Of a DNA stretch of 64,000 bases, positions 25,430 to 37,206 are shown one piece after another. The stretch spans positions 4,352,501 to 4,416,500 of the forward strand of contig JAWQEG010000003.1 in NCBI GenBank assembly GCA_033782935.1, read 5' to 3'. The notes beneath the pieces are model-generated. The model had not been told where the DNA came from. It was given only the letters and a program-made list of their open reading frames with translations, and ran no database searches. The position numbers and the translations under genes were made by a program. This stretch comes from Petrolisthes cinctipes (lineage: Eukaryota; Arthropoda; Malacostraca; Decapoda; Porcellanidae). How positions within the stretch are numbered: the first letter of the stretch is position 1; every line of letters begins with the position of its first letter.

Positions 25430-28286
25430 CTAGAATGTTTTCAAAATATAGGCTCAAAACATGCTCAAAATCGATATTTTAGGTGCCCAAAAGTCGATAT
25501 GTGCATGCATCTTCTGTACTCGTTTATATCTCAAATTCAGGCTCAAAACAACCGAAAATTCGATATTTTGGGGTCCCAGAAGTGATCTGTACATGCCTAC
25601 TCAGTGCTAGAATATTTTCAAAATATAGGCTTAAAACATGCTAAAAATTGATAATTTAGGTGCGTAAAGGCGATATCTCAGATTAAGGCCCAAAACACCA
25701 GAAAATTCGATATTTAATGGTCCCAGAAGCGATCTGTACATGCCTACTCTGTGTTAGAGTATTTTCAAAATACAGGCCCAAAACATGCTCAAAATCGATG
25801 TTTTAGGTGCCAAAAAGTCGATATGTGCATGCACTTTCAGTACCCGTTTATATCTCAAATTCTGTCCCTAAACCCCCAAAAATTCGATATTTTGGGGTCC
25901 CAGAAGCGATCTGTACATGCCTACTCCGTGTTAGAGTATTTTAAAAATTCAGGCCCAGAACATGCTGAAAATCGATATTTTTGGTGCCCAAAGTCAATAT
26001 GTGTATGCATCTTCTATACTCGTTTATATCTCAAATTGAGGCTCAAAACACCCGAAAATTCGATATTTTGGGGTCCCAGAAGCGAACTGTACATGCCTAA
26101 TCAATGCAAGAATGTTTTCAAAATATAGGCTCAAAACATGCTCAAAATCGATATTTTAGGTGCCCAAAAGTCGATATGTGCATGCATCATCTGTACTCGT
26201 TTATATCTCAAATTCAGGCTCAAAACACCCGAAAATTCGATATTTTGGGGTCCCAGAAGCGATCTGTACATGCCTACTCAGTGCTAGAATATTTTCAAAA
26301 TATAGGCTCAAAACATGCTAAAAATCTATATTTTAGGTGCGTAAAGGCGATATCTCAAATTAAGGCCCAAAACACCCGAAAATTCGATATTTAATGGTCC
26401 CAGAAGCGATCTGTACATGCCTACTCCGTGTAAGAGTATTTTCAAGATACAGGCCCAAAACATGCTCAAAATCGATCTCTTAGGTGCCCAAAAGTCGATA
26501 TGTGCATTCATCTTCAGTACCCGTTTATATCTCAAATTCAGGCTCAAAACACCCGAAAATTTGATATTTTGGGGTCCCAGAAGCGATCTGTACATGCCTA
26601 CTCCTTATTAGAGTATTTTCAAAATACATGCCCAAAACATGCTGAAAATCGATATTTTAGATGCCAAAAGTCAATATGTGCATGTATCTTCTGTACCCTT
26701 ATATATCTTAAATTCAGGCTCATAACACCCGAAAAGTCAATATTTTGGGGTCCCAGAAGCAATCTATACATGCCTACTCAGTGCTAGAATATTTTCAAAA
26801 TATAGGCTAAAAACATGCTAAAAATCGATATTTTAGGTGCCAAAAAGTCGATATCTCAAATTAAGGCCCAAAACACCCGAAAATTCGATATTTAGGGGTC
26901 CCAGAAGCGATCTGTACATGCCTACTCCGTGTTAGAGTATTTTCAAAATACAGGCCAAAAACATACTGAAAATCGATCTTTTAGGTGCTTAAAAGTCGAT
27001 ATGTGCATGCATCTTCTGTACCCGTTTATATATCAAATTCTGACCCTAAACACCCGAAAATTCGATATTTTTGGGTCCCAGAAGCGATCTGTACATGCCT
27101 ACTCTGTGCTAGAATGTTTTCAAAATATAGGCTCAAAACATGCTCAAAATCGATATTTTAGGTGCCCAAAAGTCGATATGTGCATGCATCTTCTGTACCC
27201 GTTTATATCTCAAATTCAAGCTCAAAACACCCGAAAATTCGATATTTTGGGGTCCCAGAAGCGATCTGTACATGCCTACTCAGTGCTAGAATATTTTGAA
27301 AATATAGGCTCAAAACATGCTAAAAATCGATATTTTAGGTGCGTAAAGGCGATATCTCAAATTCAGGCCCAAAACACCCGAAAATTCGATATTTAGGGGT
27401 CCCAGAAGCGATCTGTACATGCCTACTCCGTGTTAGAGTATTTTCAAAATACAGGCCAAAAACATACTTAAAATCGATCGTTTAGTTGCCCAAAAGTCGA
27501 TATGTGCATGCATCTTCTGTACCCGTTTATATCTCAAATTCTGTACCTAAACACCCGAAAATTCGATATTTTGGGGTCCTAGAAGCGATCTGTACATGCC
27601 TACTCCGTGTTAGAGTATTTTCAAAATTCAGGCCTATAACATGTTGAAAATCGAAATTTTTGGTGCCCAAAGTCATTATGTGTATGCTTCTTCTATACTC
27701 GTTTATATCTCAAATTCAGGCTCTAAACACCCGAAAATTCGATATTTTGGGGTCCCAGAAGCGATCTGTACATGCCTACTTAGTGCTAGAATATTTTCAA
27801 AATATAGGCTAAAAACATGCTAACAATCGATATTTTAGGTACCAAAAAGTCGATATCTCAAATTAAGGCCCAAAACACCCGAAAATTCGATATTTAGGGG
27901 TCCCAGAAGGGATCTGTACATGCCTATTCCGTGTTAGAGTATTTTCAAAATACAGGCCAAAAACCTACTGAAAATCGATCTTTTAGGTGCCCAAAAGTCG
28001 ATATGTGCATGCATCTTCTGTACCCGTTTATATCTCAAATTCTGGCCCAAAACACCCAAAAATTCAATATTTTGGGTTCCCAAAAGCGATCTGTACATGC
28101 CTACTCCGTGTTAGAGTATTTTCAAAATTCAGCCCCAAAACATGTTAAAAATCGATATTTTTGGTGCCCAAAGTCATTATGTGTATGCATATTCTATACT
28201 CGTTTATATCTCAAATTCAGGCTCAAAACAACCGAAAATTCGATATTTTGGGGTCCCAGAAGCGAACTGTACATGCCTACTCAATG
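25430..28286 (+). repeat. 2857-bp higher-order repeat, copy 1
   Basis: This unit matches the following segment at an offset of 2857 bp up to about 27,390 and at about 3181 bp afterwards. The change reflects two monomers (about 324 bp) present only in copy 2. Markers are 'tgccaaaagtcaatatgtgc', 'cccgaaaagtcaatatt', 'tttatatatcaaattctg' and 'caggcctataacatg'. Confidence 0.77.
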
Positions 28287-31200
28287 CTAGAATGTTTTCA
28301 AAATATAGGCTCAAAACATGCTTAAAATCGATATTTTAGGTGCCCAAAAGTCGATATGTGCATGCATCTTCTGTACTCTTTTATATCTCAAATTCAGGCT
28401 CAAAACACCCGGAAATTCGATATTTTGGGGTCCCAGAAGCGATCTGTACATGCCTACTCAGTGCTAGAATATTTTCAAAATATAGGCTCAAAACATGCTA
28501 AAAATCGATATTTTAGGTGCGTAAAGGCAATACCCCAAATTAAGGTCCAAAACACCCGAAAATTCGATATTTAATGGTCCCAGAAGCGATCTGTACATGC
28601 CTACTCCGTGTTAGAGTATTTTCAAAATACAGGCCCAAAACATGCTCAAAATCGATGTTTTAGGTGCCAAAAAGTCGATATGTGCATGCACTTTCAGTAC
28701 CCGTTTATATCTCAAATTCTGGCCCTAAACACCCGAAAATTCGATATTTTGGGGTCCCGGAAGCAATCTGTACATGCCTACTCCGTGTTAGAGTATTTAA
28801 AAAATTCAGGCCCAAAACATGCTGAAAATCGATATTTTTGGTGCCCAAAGTCAATATGTGTATGCATCTTCTATACTCGTTTATATCTCAAATTCTTGCT
28901 CAAAACACCCGAAAATTCGATATTTTGGGGTCCCAGAAGCGAACTGTACATGCCTACTCAATGCAAGAATGTTTTCAAAATATAGGCTCAAAACATGCTC
29001 AAAATCGATATTTTAGGTGCCCAAAAGTCGATATGTGCATGCATCTTCTGTACTCGTTTATATCTCAAATTCAGGCTCAAAACACCCGAAAATTCGATAT
29101 TTTGGGGTCCCAGAAGCGATCTGTACATGCCTACTCAGTGCTAGAATATTTTCAAAATATAGGCTCAAAACAAGCTAAAAATCGATATTTTAGGTGCGTA
29201 AAGGCGATATCTCAAATTAAGGCCCAAAACACCCGAAAATTCGATATTAAATGGTCCCACAAGCGAACTGTACATGCCTACTCCGTGTTAGAGTATTTTC
29301 AAGATACAGGCCCAAAACATGCTCAAAATCGATCTTTTAGGTGCCCAAAAGTCGATATGTGCATTCATCTTCAGTACCCGTTTATATCTCAAATTCAGGC
29401 TCAAAACACCCGAAAATTTGATATTTTGGGTTCCCAGAAGCGATCTGTACATGCCTACTCCTTATTAGAGTATTTTCAAAATACATGCCCAAAACATCCT
29501 GAAAATCGATATTTTAGATGCCAAAAGTCAATATGTGCATGTATCTTCTGTACCCTTATATATCTTAAATTCAGGCTCAAAACACTCGAAAAGTCAATAT
29601 TTTGGGGTCCCAGAAGCAATCTGTACATGCCTACTCAGTGCTAGAATATTTTCAAAATATAGGCTAAAAACATGCTAAAAATCGATATTTTAGGTGCCAA
29701 AAAGTCGATATCTCAAATTAAGGCCCAAAACACCCGAAAATTCGATATTTAGGGGTCCCAGAAGCTATCTGTACATGCCTACTCCGTGATAGAGTATTTT
29801 CAAAATACAGGCCAAAAACATACTGAAAATCGATCTTTTAGGTGCTTAAAAGTCTATATGTGCATGCATCTTCTGTACCCGTTTATATATCAAATTCTGG
29901 CCCTAAACACCCGAAAATTCGATATTTTTGGGTCCCAGAAGCGATCTGTACATGCCTACTCAGTGCTAGAATGTTTTCAAAATATAGGCTCAAAACATGC
30001 TCAAAATCGATATTTTAGGTGCCCAAAAGTCGATATGTGCATGCATCTTCTGTACTCGTTTATATCTCAAATTCAAGCTCAAAACACCCGAAAATTCGAT
30101 ATTTTGGGGTCCCAGAAGCGATCTGTACATGCCTACTCAGTGCTAGAATATTTTGAAAATATAGGCTTAAAAAATGCTAAAAATCGATATTTTAGGTGCG
30201 TAAAGGCGATATCTCAAATTCAGGCCCAAAACACCCGAAAATTCGATATTTTGGGGTCCCAGAAGCGATCTGTACATGCCTACTCCGTGTTAGAGTATTT
30301 TCAAAATACAGACCCAAAACATGCTGAAAATCGATAATTTAGATGCCCAAAGTCAATATGTGCATGTATCTTCTGTACCCGTTTATATCTCAAATTCAGG
30401 CTCAAAACACCCGAAAATTCAATATTTTGGGGTCCCAGAAGCAATCTGTACATGCCTACTCAGTGCTAGAATATTTTCAAAATATAGGCTAAAAACATGC
30501 TAAAAATCGATATTTTAGGTGCCAAAATGTCGATATCTCAAATTCAGTCCCAAAACACCCGAAAATTCGATATTTAGGGGTCCCAGAAGCGATCTGTACA
30601 TGCCTACTCCGTGTTAGAATATTTTCAAAATACAGGCCAAAAACATACTTAAAAACGATCTTTTAGTTGCCTAAAAGTCGATATGTGCATGCATCTTCTG
30701 TACCCGTTTATATCTCAAATTCTGGCCCTTAACACCCGAAAATTCGATATTTTGGGGTCCCAGAAGCGATCTGTACATGCCTACTCCGTGTTAGAGTATT
30801 TTCAAAATTCAGGCCTATAACATGCTGAAAATCGATATTTTTGGTGCCCAAAGTCAATATGTGTATGCTTCTTCTATACTCGTTTATATCTCAAATTCAG
30901 GCTCAAAACACCCGAAAATTCGATATTTTGGGGTCCCAGAAGCGATCTGTACATGCCTACTCAGTGCTAGAATGTTTTCAAAATATAGGCTCAAAACATG
31001 CTCAAAATCGATATTTTAGGTGCCCAAAAGTCGATATGTGCATGCATCTTCTCTACTCGTTTATATCTCAAATTCAAGCTCAAAACACCCGAAAATTCGA
31101 TATTTTGGGGTCCCAGAAGCGATCTGTACATGCCTACTCAGTGCTAGAATATTTTCAAAATATAGGCTCAAAACATGCTAAAAATCGATATTTTAGGTGC

Positions 31201-31460
31201 GTAAAGGCGATATCTCAAATTCAGGCCCAAAACACCCGAAAATTCGATATTTTGGGGTCCCAGAAGCGATCTGTACATGCCTACTCCGTGTTTAGTATTT
31301 TCAAAATACAGGCCCAAAACATTCTGAAAATCGATATTTTAGATGCCCAAAGTCAATATGTGCATGTATCTTCTGTACCCGTTTATATCTCAAATTCAGT
31401 CTCAAAACAATCGAAAATTCAATATTTTGGGGTCCAAGAAGCAATCTGTACATGCCTACT
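28287..31460 (+). repeat. 2857-bp higher-order repeat, copy 2 (two extra monomers)
   Basis: This is the second copy of the preceding unit, carrying about 324 extra bp at roughly 30,250-30,590. Its marker 'caggcctataacatg' lies at about 30,811, against 27,630 in copy 1. The right part of this copy was then duplicated again as the 2650-bp pair. Confidence 0.72.
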
Positions 31461-31952
31461 CAGTGCTAGAATATTTTCAAAATATAGGCTAAAAACATGC
31501 TAAAAATAGATCTTTTAGGTGCCAAAAAGTCGATATCTCAAATTCAGTCCCAAAACACACGATAATTCGATATTTAGGGGTCCCAGAAGCGATCTGTACA
31601 TGCCTACTCCGTGTTAGAGTATTTTCAAAATACAGGCCAAAAACATACTGAAAATCGATCTTTTAGGTGCCCAAAAGTCGATAAGTGCATGCATCTTCTG
31701 TACCCGTTTATATCTCAAATTCTGGCCCTAAACACCCGAAAATTCGATATTTTGGGGTCCCAGAAGCAATCTGTACATGCCTACTTAGTGCTAGAATATT
31801 TTCAAAATATAGGCTAAAAACATGCTAAAAATCGATATTTTAGGTATCAAAAAGTCGATATCTAAATTAACACCCAAAACACCCGAAAATTCGATATTTA
31901 GGGATCCCAGAAGGGATCTGTACATGCCTATTCCGTGTTAGAGTATTTTCAA
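29303..31952 (+). repeat. 2650-bp higher-order repeat, copy 1
   Basis: This unit is matched base for base by the next 2650 bp with very few changes. Markers present in both are 'cacaaaacaatcgaaaatt'-like 'ctcaaaacaatcg' with 'ggtccaagaagcaatctg', the short form 'ccgtgtttagtattttc', 'caaaacatcctgaaaatc', 'cgtgatagag' and 'gataagtgcatgc'. The length fits about ten full-length and six short monomers. Confidence 0.9.
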
Positions 31953-34602
31953 AATACAGGCCCAAAACATGCTCAAAATCGATCTTTTAGGTGCCCAAAA
32001 GTCGATATGTGCATTCATCTTCAGTACCCGTTTATATCTCAAATTCAGGCTCAAAACACCCGAAAATTTGATATTTTGGGTTCCCAGAAGCGATCTGTAC
32101 ATGCCTACTCCTTATTAGAGTATTTTCAAAATACATGCCCAAAACATCCTGAAAATCGATATTTTAGATGCCAAAAGTCAATATGTGCATGTATCTTCTG
32201 TACCCTTATATATCTTAAATTCAGGCTCAAAACACTCGAAAAGTCAATATTTTGGGGTCCCAGAAGCAATCTGTACATGCCTACTCAGTGCTAGAATATT
32301 TTCAAAATATAGGCTAAAAACATGCTAAAAATCGATATTTTAGGTGCCAAAAAGTCGATATCTCAAATTAAGGCCCAAAACACCCGAAAATTCGATATTT
32401 AGGGGTCCCAGAAGCTATCTGTACATGCCTACTCCGTGATAGAGTATTTTCAAAATACAGGCCAAAAACATACTGAAAATCGATCTTTTAGGTGCTTAAA
32501 AGTCTATATGTGCATGCATCTTCTGTACCCGTTTATATATCAAATTCTGGCCCTAAACACCCGAAAATTCGATATTTTTGGGTCCCAGAAGCGATCTGTA
32601 CATGCCTACTCAGTGCTAGAATGTTTTCAAAATATAGGCTCAAAACATGCTCAAAATCGATATTTTAGGTGCCCAAAAGTCGATATGTGCATGCATCTTC
32701 TGTACTCGTTTATATCTCAAATTCAAGCTCAAAACACCCGAAAATTCGATATTTTGGGGTCCCAGAAGCGATCTGTACATGCCTACTCAGTGCTAGAATA
32801 TTTTGAAAATATAGGCTTAAAAAATGCTAAAAATCGATATTTTAGGTGCGTAAAGGCGATATCTCAAATTCAGGCCCAAAACACCCGAAAATTCGATATT
32901 TTGGGGTCCCAGAAGCGATCTGTACATGCCTACTCCGTGTTAGAGTATTTTCAAAATACAGACCCAAAACATGCTGAAAATCGATAATTTAGATGCCCAA
33001 AGTCAATATGTGCATGTATCTTCTGTACCCGTTTATATCTCAAATTCAGGCTCAAAACACCCGAAAATTCAATATTTTGGGGTCCCAGAAGCAATCTGTA
33101 CATGCCTACTCAGTGCTAGAATATTTTCAAAATATAGGCTAAAAACATGCTAAAAATCGATATTTTAGGTGCCAAAATGTCGATATCTCAAATTCAGTCC
33201 CAAAACACCCGAAAATTCGATATTTAGGGGTCCCAGAAGCGATCTGTACATGCCTACTCCGTGTTAGAATATTTTCAAAATACAGGCCAAAAACATACTT
33301 AAAAACGATCTTTTAGTTGCCTAAAAGTCGATATGTGCATGCATCTTCTGTACCCGTTTATATCTCAAATTCTGGCCCTTAACACCCGAAAATTCGATAT
33401 TTTGGGGTCCCAGAAGCGATCTGTACATGCCTACTCCGTGTTAGAGTATTTTCAAAATTCAGGCCTATAACATGCTGAAAATCGATATTTTTGGTGCCCA
33501 AAGTCAATATGTGTATGCTTCTTCTATACTCGTTTATATCTCAAATTCAGGCTCAAAACACCCGAAAATTCGATATTTTGGGGTCCCAGAAGCGATCTGT
33601 ACATGCCTACTCAGTGCTAGAATGTTTTCAAAATATTGGCTCAAAACATGCTCAAAATCGATATTTTAGGTGCCCAAAAGTCGATATGTGCATGCATCTT
33701 CTCTACTCGTTTATATCTCAAATTCAAGCTCAAAACACCCGAAAATTCGATATTTTGGGGTCCCAGAAGCGATCTGTACATGCCTACTCAGTGCTAGAAT
33801 ATTTTCAAAATATAGGCTCAAAACATGCTAAAAATCGATATTTTAGGTGCGTAAAGGCGATATCTCAAATTCAGGCCCAAAACACCCGAAAATTCGATAT
33901 TTTGGGGTCCCAGAAGCGATCTGTACATGCCTACTCCGTGTTTAGTATTTTCAAAATACAGGCCCAAAACATTCTGAAAATCGATATTTTAGATGCCCAA
34001 AGTCAATATGTGCATGTATCTTCTGTACCCGTTTATATCTCAAATTCAGTCTCAAAACAATCGAAAATTCAATATTTTGGGGTCCAAGAAGCAATCTGTA
34101 CATGCCTACTCAGTGCTAGAATATTTTCAAAATATAGGCTAAAAACATGCTAAAAATAGATCTTTTAGGTGCCAAAAAGTCGATATCTCAAATTCAGTCC
34201 TAAAACACCCGATAATTCGATATTTAGGGGTCCCAGAAGCGATCTGTACATGCCTACTCCGTGTTAGAGTATTTTCAAAATACAGGCCAAAAACATACTG
34301 AAAATCGATCTTTTAGGTGCCCAAAAGTCGATAAGTGCATGCATCTTCTGTACCCGTTTATATCTCAAATTCTGGCCCTAAACACCCGAAAATTCGATAT
34401 TTTGGGGTCCCAGAAGCAATCTGTACATGCCTACTTAGTGCTAGAATATTTTCAAAATATAGGCTAAAAACATGCTAAAAATCGATATTTTAGGTATCAA
34501 AAAGTCGATATCTAAATTAAGGCCCAAAACACCCGAAAATTCGATATTTAGGGATCCCAGAAGGGATCTGTACATGCCTATTCCGTGTTAGAGTATTTTC
34601 AA
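31953..34602 (+). repeat. 2650-bp higher-order repeat, copy 2
   Basis: This is the direct tandem partner of 29,303-31,952. I noticed about five differences over 2650 bp, for example 'aatattggctc' against 'aatataggctc', 'gtcctaaaacacccgataa' against 'gtcccaaaacacacgataa', and 'attaaggccc' against 'attaacaccc'. It is the most recent large duplication visible in the window. Confidence 0.9.
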
Positions 34603-35740
34603 AATACAGGCCAAAAACATACTGAAAATCGATCTTTTAGGTGCCCAAAAGTCGATATGTGCATGCATCTTCTGTACCCGTTTATATCTCAAATTCTGGC
34701 CCTAAACACCCGAAAATTCGATATTTTGGGATCCCAGAATCGATCTGTACATGCCTACTCCGTGTTAGAGTATTTTCAAAATTCAGGCCCAAAACATACT
34801 GAAAATCGATATTTTTGGTGCCCAAAGTCAATATGTGTATGCATCTTCTATACTCGTTTATATCTCAAATTCAGGCTCAAAACACCCGACAATTCGATAT
34901 TTTGGGGTCCCAGAAGCGAACTGTACATGCCTACTCAATGCTAGAATGTTCTCAAAATATAAGCTAAAAACATGCTAAACATCGATATTTTAGGTGCCAA
35001 AAAGTCGATATCTCAAATTAAGGCCAAAAACACCCGAAAATTCGTTATTTAGGGGTACCAGAAGCGATCTGTACATGCCTACTCTGTGTTAGAGTATTTT
35101 CAAAATACAGGCCCAAAACATGCTGAAAATCGATATTTTAGATGCCCAAAGTCAATATGTGCATGTATCTTCTGTACCCGTTTATATCTCAAATTCAGGC
35201 TCAATACACCCGAAAATTCAATATTTTGGGGTCCCAGAAGCAATCTGTACATGCATACTCAGTGCTAGAATATTTTCAATATATAGCCTCAAAACATGCT
35301 AAAAATTGATATTTTAGGTGCGTAAAGTCGATATCTCAAATTCAGTCCCAAAACTCCCGAAAATTCGATATTTAGGGGTCCCAGAAGTGATCTGTACATA
35401 CGTACTCCGTGTTAGAGTATTTTCAAAATACAGGTTCAAAACATGCTAAAAATCGATATTTTAGGTGCATAAAGGCGATATGTCAAATTCAGGCCCAAAA
35501 CACCCGAAAATTCGATATTTTGGGGTCCCAGAAGCGATCTGTACATGCCTACTCCGTGTTAGAGTATTTTCAAAATACAGGCCCAAAACATGCTCAAAAT
35601 CGATGTTTTAGGTGCCCAAAAGTCGATATGTGCATGCATCTTCAGTACCCGTTTATATCTCAAATTCAGGCTTAAAACACCTGAAAATTCGATATTTTGG
35701 GGTCCAAGAAGCAATCTGTAGATGCCTACTGAGTGCTAGA
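34603..35740 (+). repeat. Forward mosaic segment 5
   Basis: This is satellite only, about seven monomers with private variants such as 'ttctcaaaatataagc' (about 34,949), 'aattcgttatttagggg' (about 35,040), 'tttcaatatatagcctc' (about 35,276) and 'gaagcaatctgtagatgcc' (about 35,708). No close duplicate was seen. Confidence 0.78.
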
Positions 35741-35880
35741 ATATTTTCAAAATATAGGCTAAAAACATGTTAAAAATCGATATTTTAGGTGCCAAAAAGT
35801 CAATATATCAAATTATGGCCCAAAACACCCGAAAATTCGATATTTAGGGGTCCCAGAAGCGATTTGTACATGCCTACTCC

Positions 35881-36057
35881 GTGTTAGAGTATTTTCAAAA
35901 TACAGGCCCAAAACATGCTCAAAATCGATGTTTTAGGTGCCAAAAAGTCGATATGTGCATGCATCTTCAGTACCCGTTTATATCTCAAATTCAGGCTCAA
36001 AACACCCGAAAATTCGATATTTTGGGGTCCCAGAAGCGATCTGTACATGCCTACTCC
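35881..36057 (+). repeat. Reference full-length monomer, class L177
   Basis: This example runs from one 'gtgttagag' landmark to the next, 177 bp. It contains, in order, the dyad 'gtattttcaaaatac', 'aaaatcgatgttttagg', 'gccaaaaagtcgatatgtgc', the palindrome 'tgcatgca', 'cagtacccgtttatatctc', 'cacccgaaaattcgat', 'ggggtcccagaagcgat' and 'tgtacatgcctactcc'. Because 177 is divisible by three, a frame open in one such unit stays open in the next. That explains the long spurious open frames in this window. Confidence 0.92.
35889..35903. repeat. 15-bp perfect dyad (type G:C), representative
   Basis: 'gtattttcaaaatac' is a perfect inverted repeat with 7-bp arms around one central base. It occurs in most 'gtgttagag' monomers across both blocks. 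In 'gtgctagaa' monomers the outer pair is A:T instead (for example 36,242-36,256, 'atattttcaaaatat'), so the symmetry is kept. Minor subtypes break it at one position ('tgttttcaaaata', 'ttttcaaaattc', 'ttttcaagatac'). It may be a protein-binding site, a cruciform-prone element or a chance of ancestry; no function is shown. Confidence 0.75.
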
Positions 36058-36233
36058 GTGTTAGAGTATTTTCAAAATACATGCCCAAAACATGCTGAAA
36101 ATCGATATTTTAGATGCCCAAAGTCAATATGTGCATTTATCTTCTGTACCCGTTTATATCTCAAATTCAGGCTCAAAACACCCGAAAATTTAATATTTTG
36201 GGGTCCCAGAAGCAATCTGTACATGCCTACTCA
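36058..36233 (+). repeat. Reference full-length monomer, class L176
   Basis: This is a 176-bp unit, diagnosed by 'gatgcccaaagtcaatatgt' (one A fewer than L177, and CA in place of CG) and by 'aattcaatatt'- or 'tttaatattt'-type cores followed by 'gaagcaatctg'. The missing base shifts reading frame, so open frames usually end in the monomer after it. In the 501-bp trimer it sits between an L177 and an S148 unit. Confidence 0.9.
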
Positions 36234-36381
36234 GTGCTAGAATATTTTCAAAATATAGGCTAAAAACATGTTAAAAATCGATATTTTAGGTGCCAAAAAG
36301 TCAATATATCAAATTATGGCCCAAAACACCCGAAAATTCGATATTTAGGGGTCCCAGAAGCGATTTGTACATGCCTACTCC
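36234..36381 (+). repeat. Reference short monomer, class S148
   Basis: This is a 148-bp unit starting at 'gtgctagaa'. It has 'aaaatataggctaaaaacat' in its first third. Most members read 'gccaaaaagtcgatatctc'; this copy reads 'gtcaatatatc'. Compared with a full-length unit it lacks 29 bp (from 'gtgcatgcatcttctg' through 'cccgtttatat'). In full-length units this stretch is flanked by ATAT on both sides, so loss between the two ATATs gives exactly this product. The class recurs throughout both blocks. Confidence 0.9.
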
Positions 36382-36742
36382 GTGTTAGAGTATTTTCAAA
36401 ATACAGGCCCAAAACATGCTCAAAATCGATGTTTTAGGTGCCAAAAAGTCGATATGTGCATGCATCTTCAGTACCCGTTTATATCTCAAATTCAGGCTCA
36501 AAACACCCGAAAATTCGATATTTTGGGGTCCCAGAAGCGATCTGTACATGCCTACTCCGTGTTAGAGTATTTTCAAAATACATGCCCAAAACATGCTGAA
36601 AATCGATATTTTAGATGCCCAAAGTCAATATGTGCATGTATCTTCTGTACCCGTTTATATCTCAAATTCAGGCTCAAAACACCCGAAAATTTAATATTTT
36701 GGGGTCCCAGAAGCAATCTGTACATGCCTACTCAGTGCTAGA
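36242..36742 (+). repeat. 501-bp trimeric higher-order repeat, copy 2
   Basis: This is the tandem partner of 35,741-36,241. I noticed a single difference ('gtgcatgtatcttc' against 'gtgcatttatcttc'). A third unit starts after it with the same 'aaacatgttaaaaatcgat' but diverges within about 40 bp ('cttttcggggccaaaaag'). Confidence 0.92.
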
Positions 36743-37059
36743 ATATTTTCAAAATATAGGCTAAAAACATGTTAAAAATCGATCTTTTCGGGGCCAAAAA
36801 GTCGATATCTCAAATAAAGGCCCAAAACACCCGAAAATTCGATATTTAGGGGTCCCAGAAGCGATCTGTACATGCCTACTATGTGCTAGAATGTTTTCAA
36901 AATATAGGCTCAAAACATGCTCAAAATCGATATTTTAGGTGCCCAAAAGTCGATATGTACATGCATCTTTTGTACTCGTTTATATCTCAAATTCAAGCTC
37001 AAAACACCCGAAAATTCGATATTTTGGGGTCCCAGAAGCGATCTGTACATGCCTACTCA

Positions 37060-37206
37060 GTGCTAGAATATTTTCAAAATATAGGCTCAAAACATGCTAA
37101 AAATCGATATTTTAGGTGCGTAAAGGCGATATCTCAAATTCAGGCCCAAAACACCCGAAAATTCGTTATTTTGGGGTCCCAGAAGCAATCTGTACATGCC
37201 TACTCC
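37060..37206 (+). repeat. Reference short monomer, class S147
   Basis: This is a 147-bp unit starting at 'gtgctagaa'. It is diagnosed by 'ggtgcgtaaaggcgatatct', which replaces 'ggtgccaaaaagtcgatatc' of the S148 class and is one base shorter. It lacks the same 29-bp segment as S148. It is common through most of the forward block, usually following a 'ctcaaaacatgctaaaaatc' stretch. I found none in the reverse block. Confidence 0.88.

Larger units (their letters stand above)
35741..36241 (+). repeat. 501-bp trimeric higher-order repeat, copy 1
   Basis: This trimer consists of one S148, one L177 and one L176 monomer (148+177+176 = 501). It is followed directly by a near-identical copy. Markers are 'aaacatgttaaaaatcg', 'gtcaatatatcaaattatgg', 'gaagcgatttgtac' and 'gaaaatttaatattttgg'. 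It is the clearest example of the basic higher-order unit. Confidence 0.92.

Noticed and set aside
36011..36030. CENP-B box in the 'cacccgaaaattcgat' core
   Set aside because: Read on the other strand it gives 'atcgaattttcgggtg'. The spacing between the TCG and CGGG parts is one base short of the mammalian CENP-B box and the first base differs. A plant source would also not be expected to use CENP-B.
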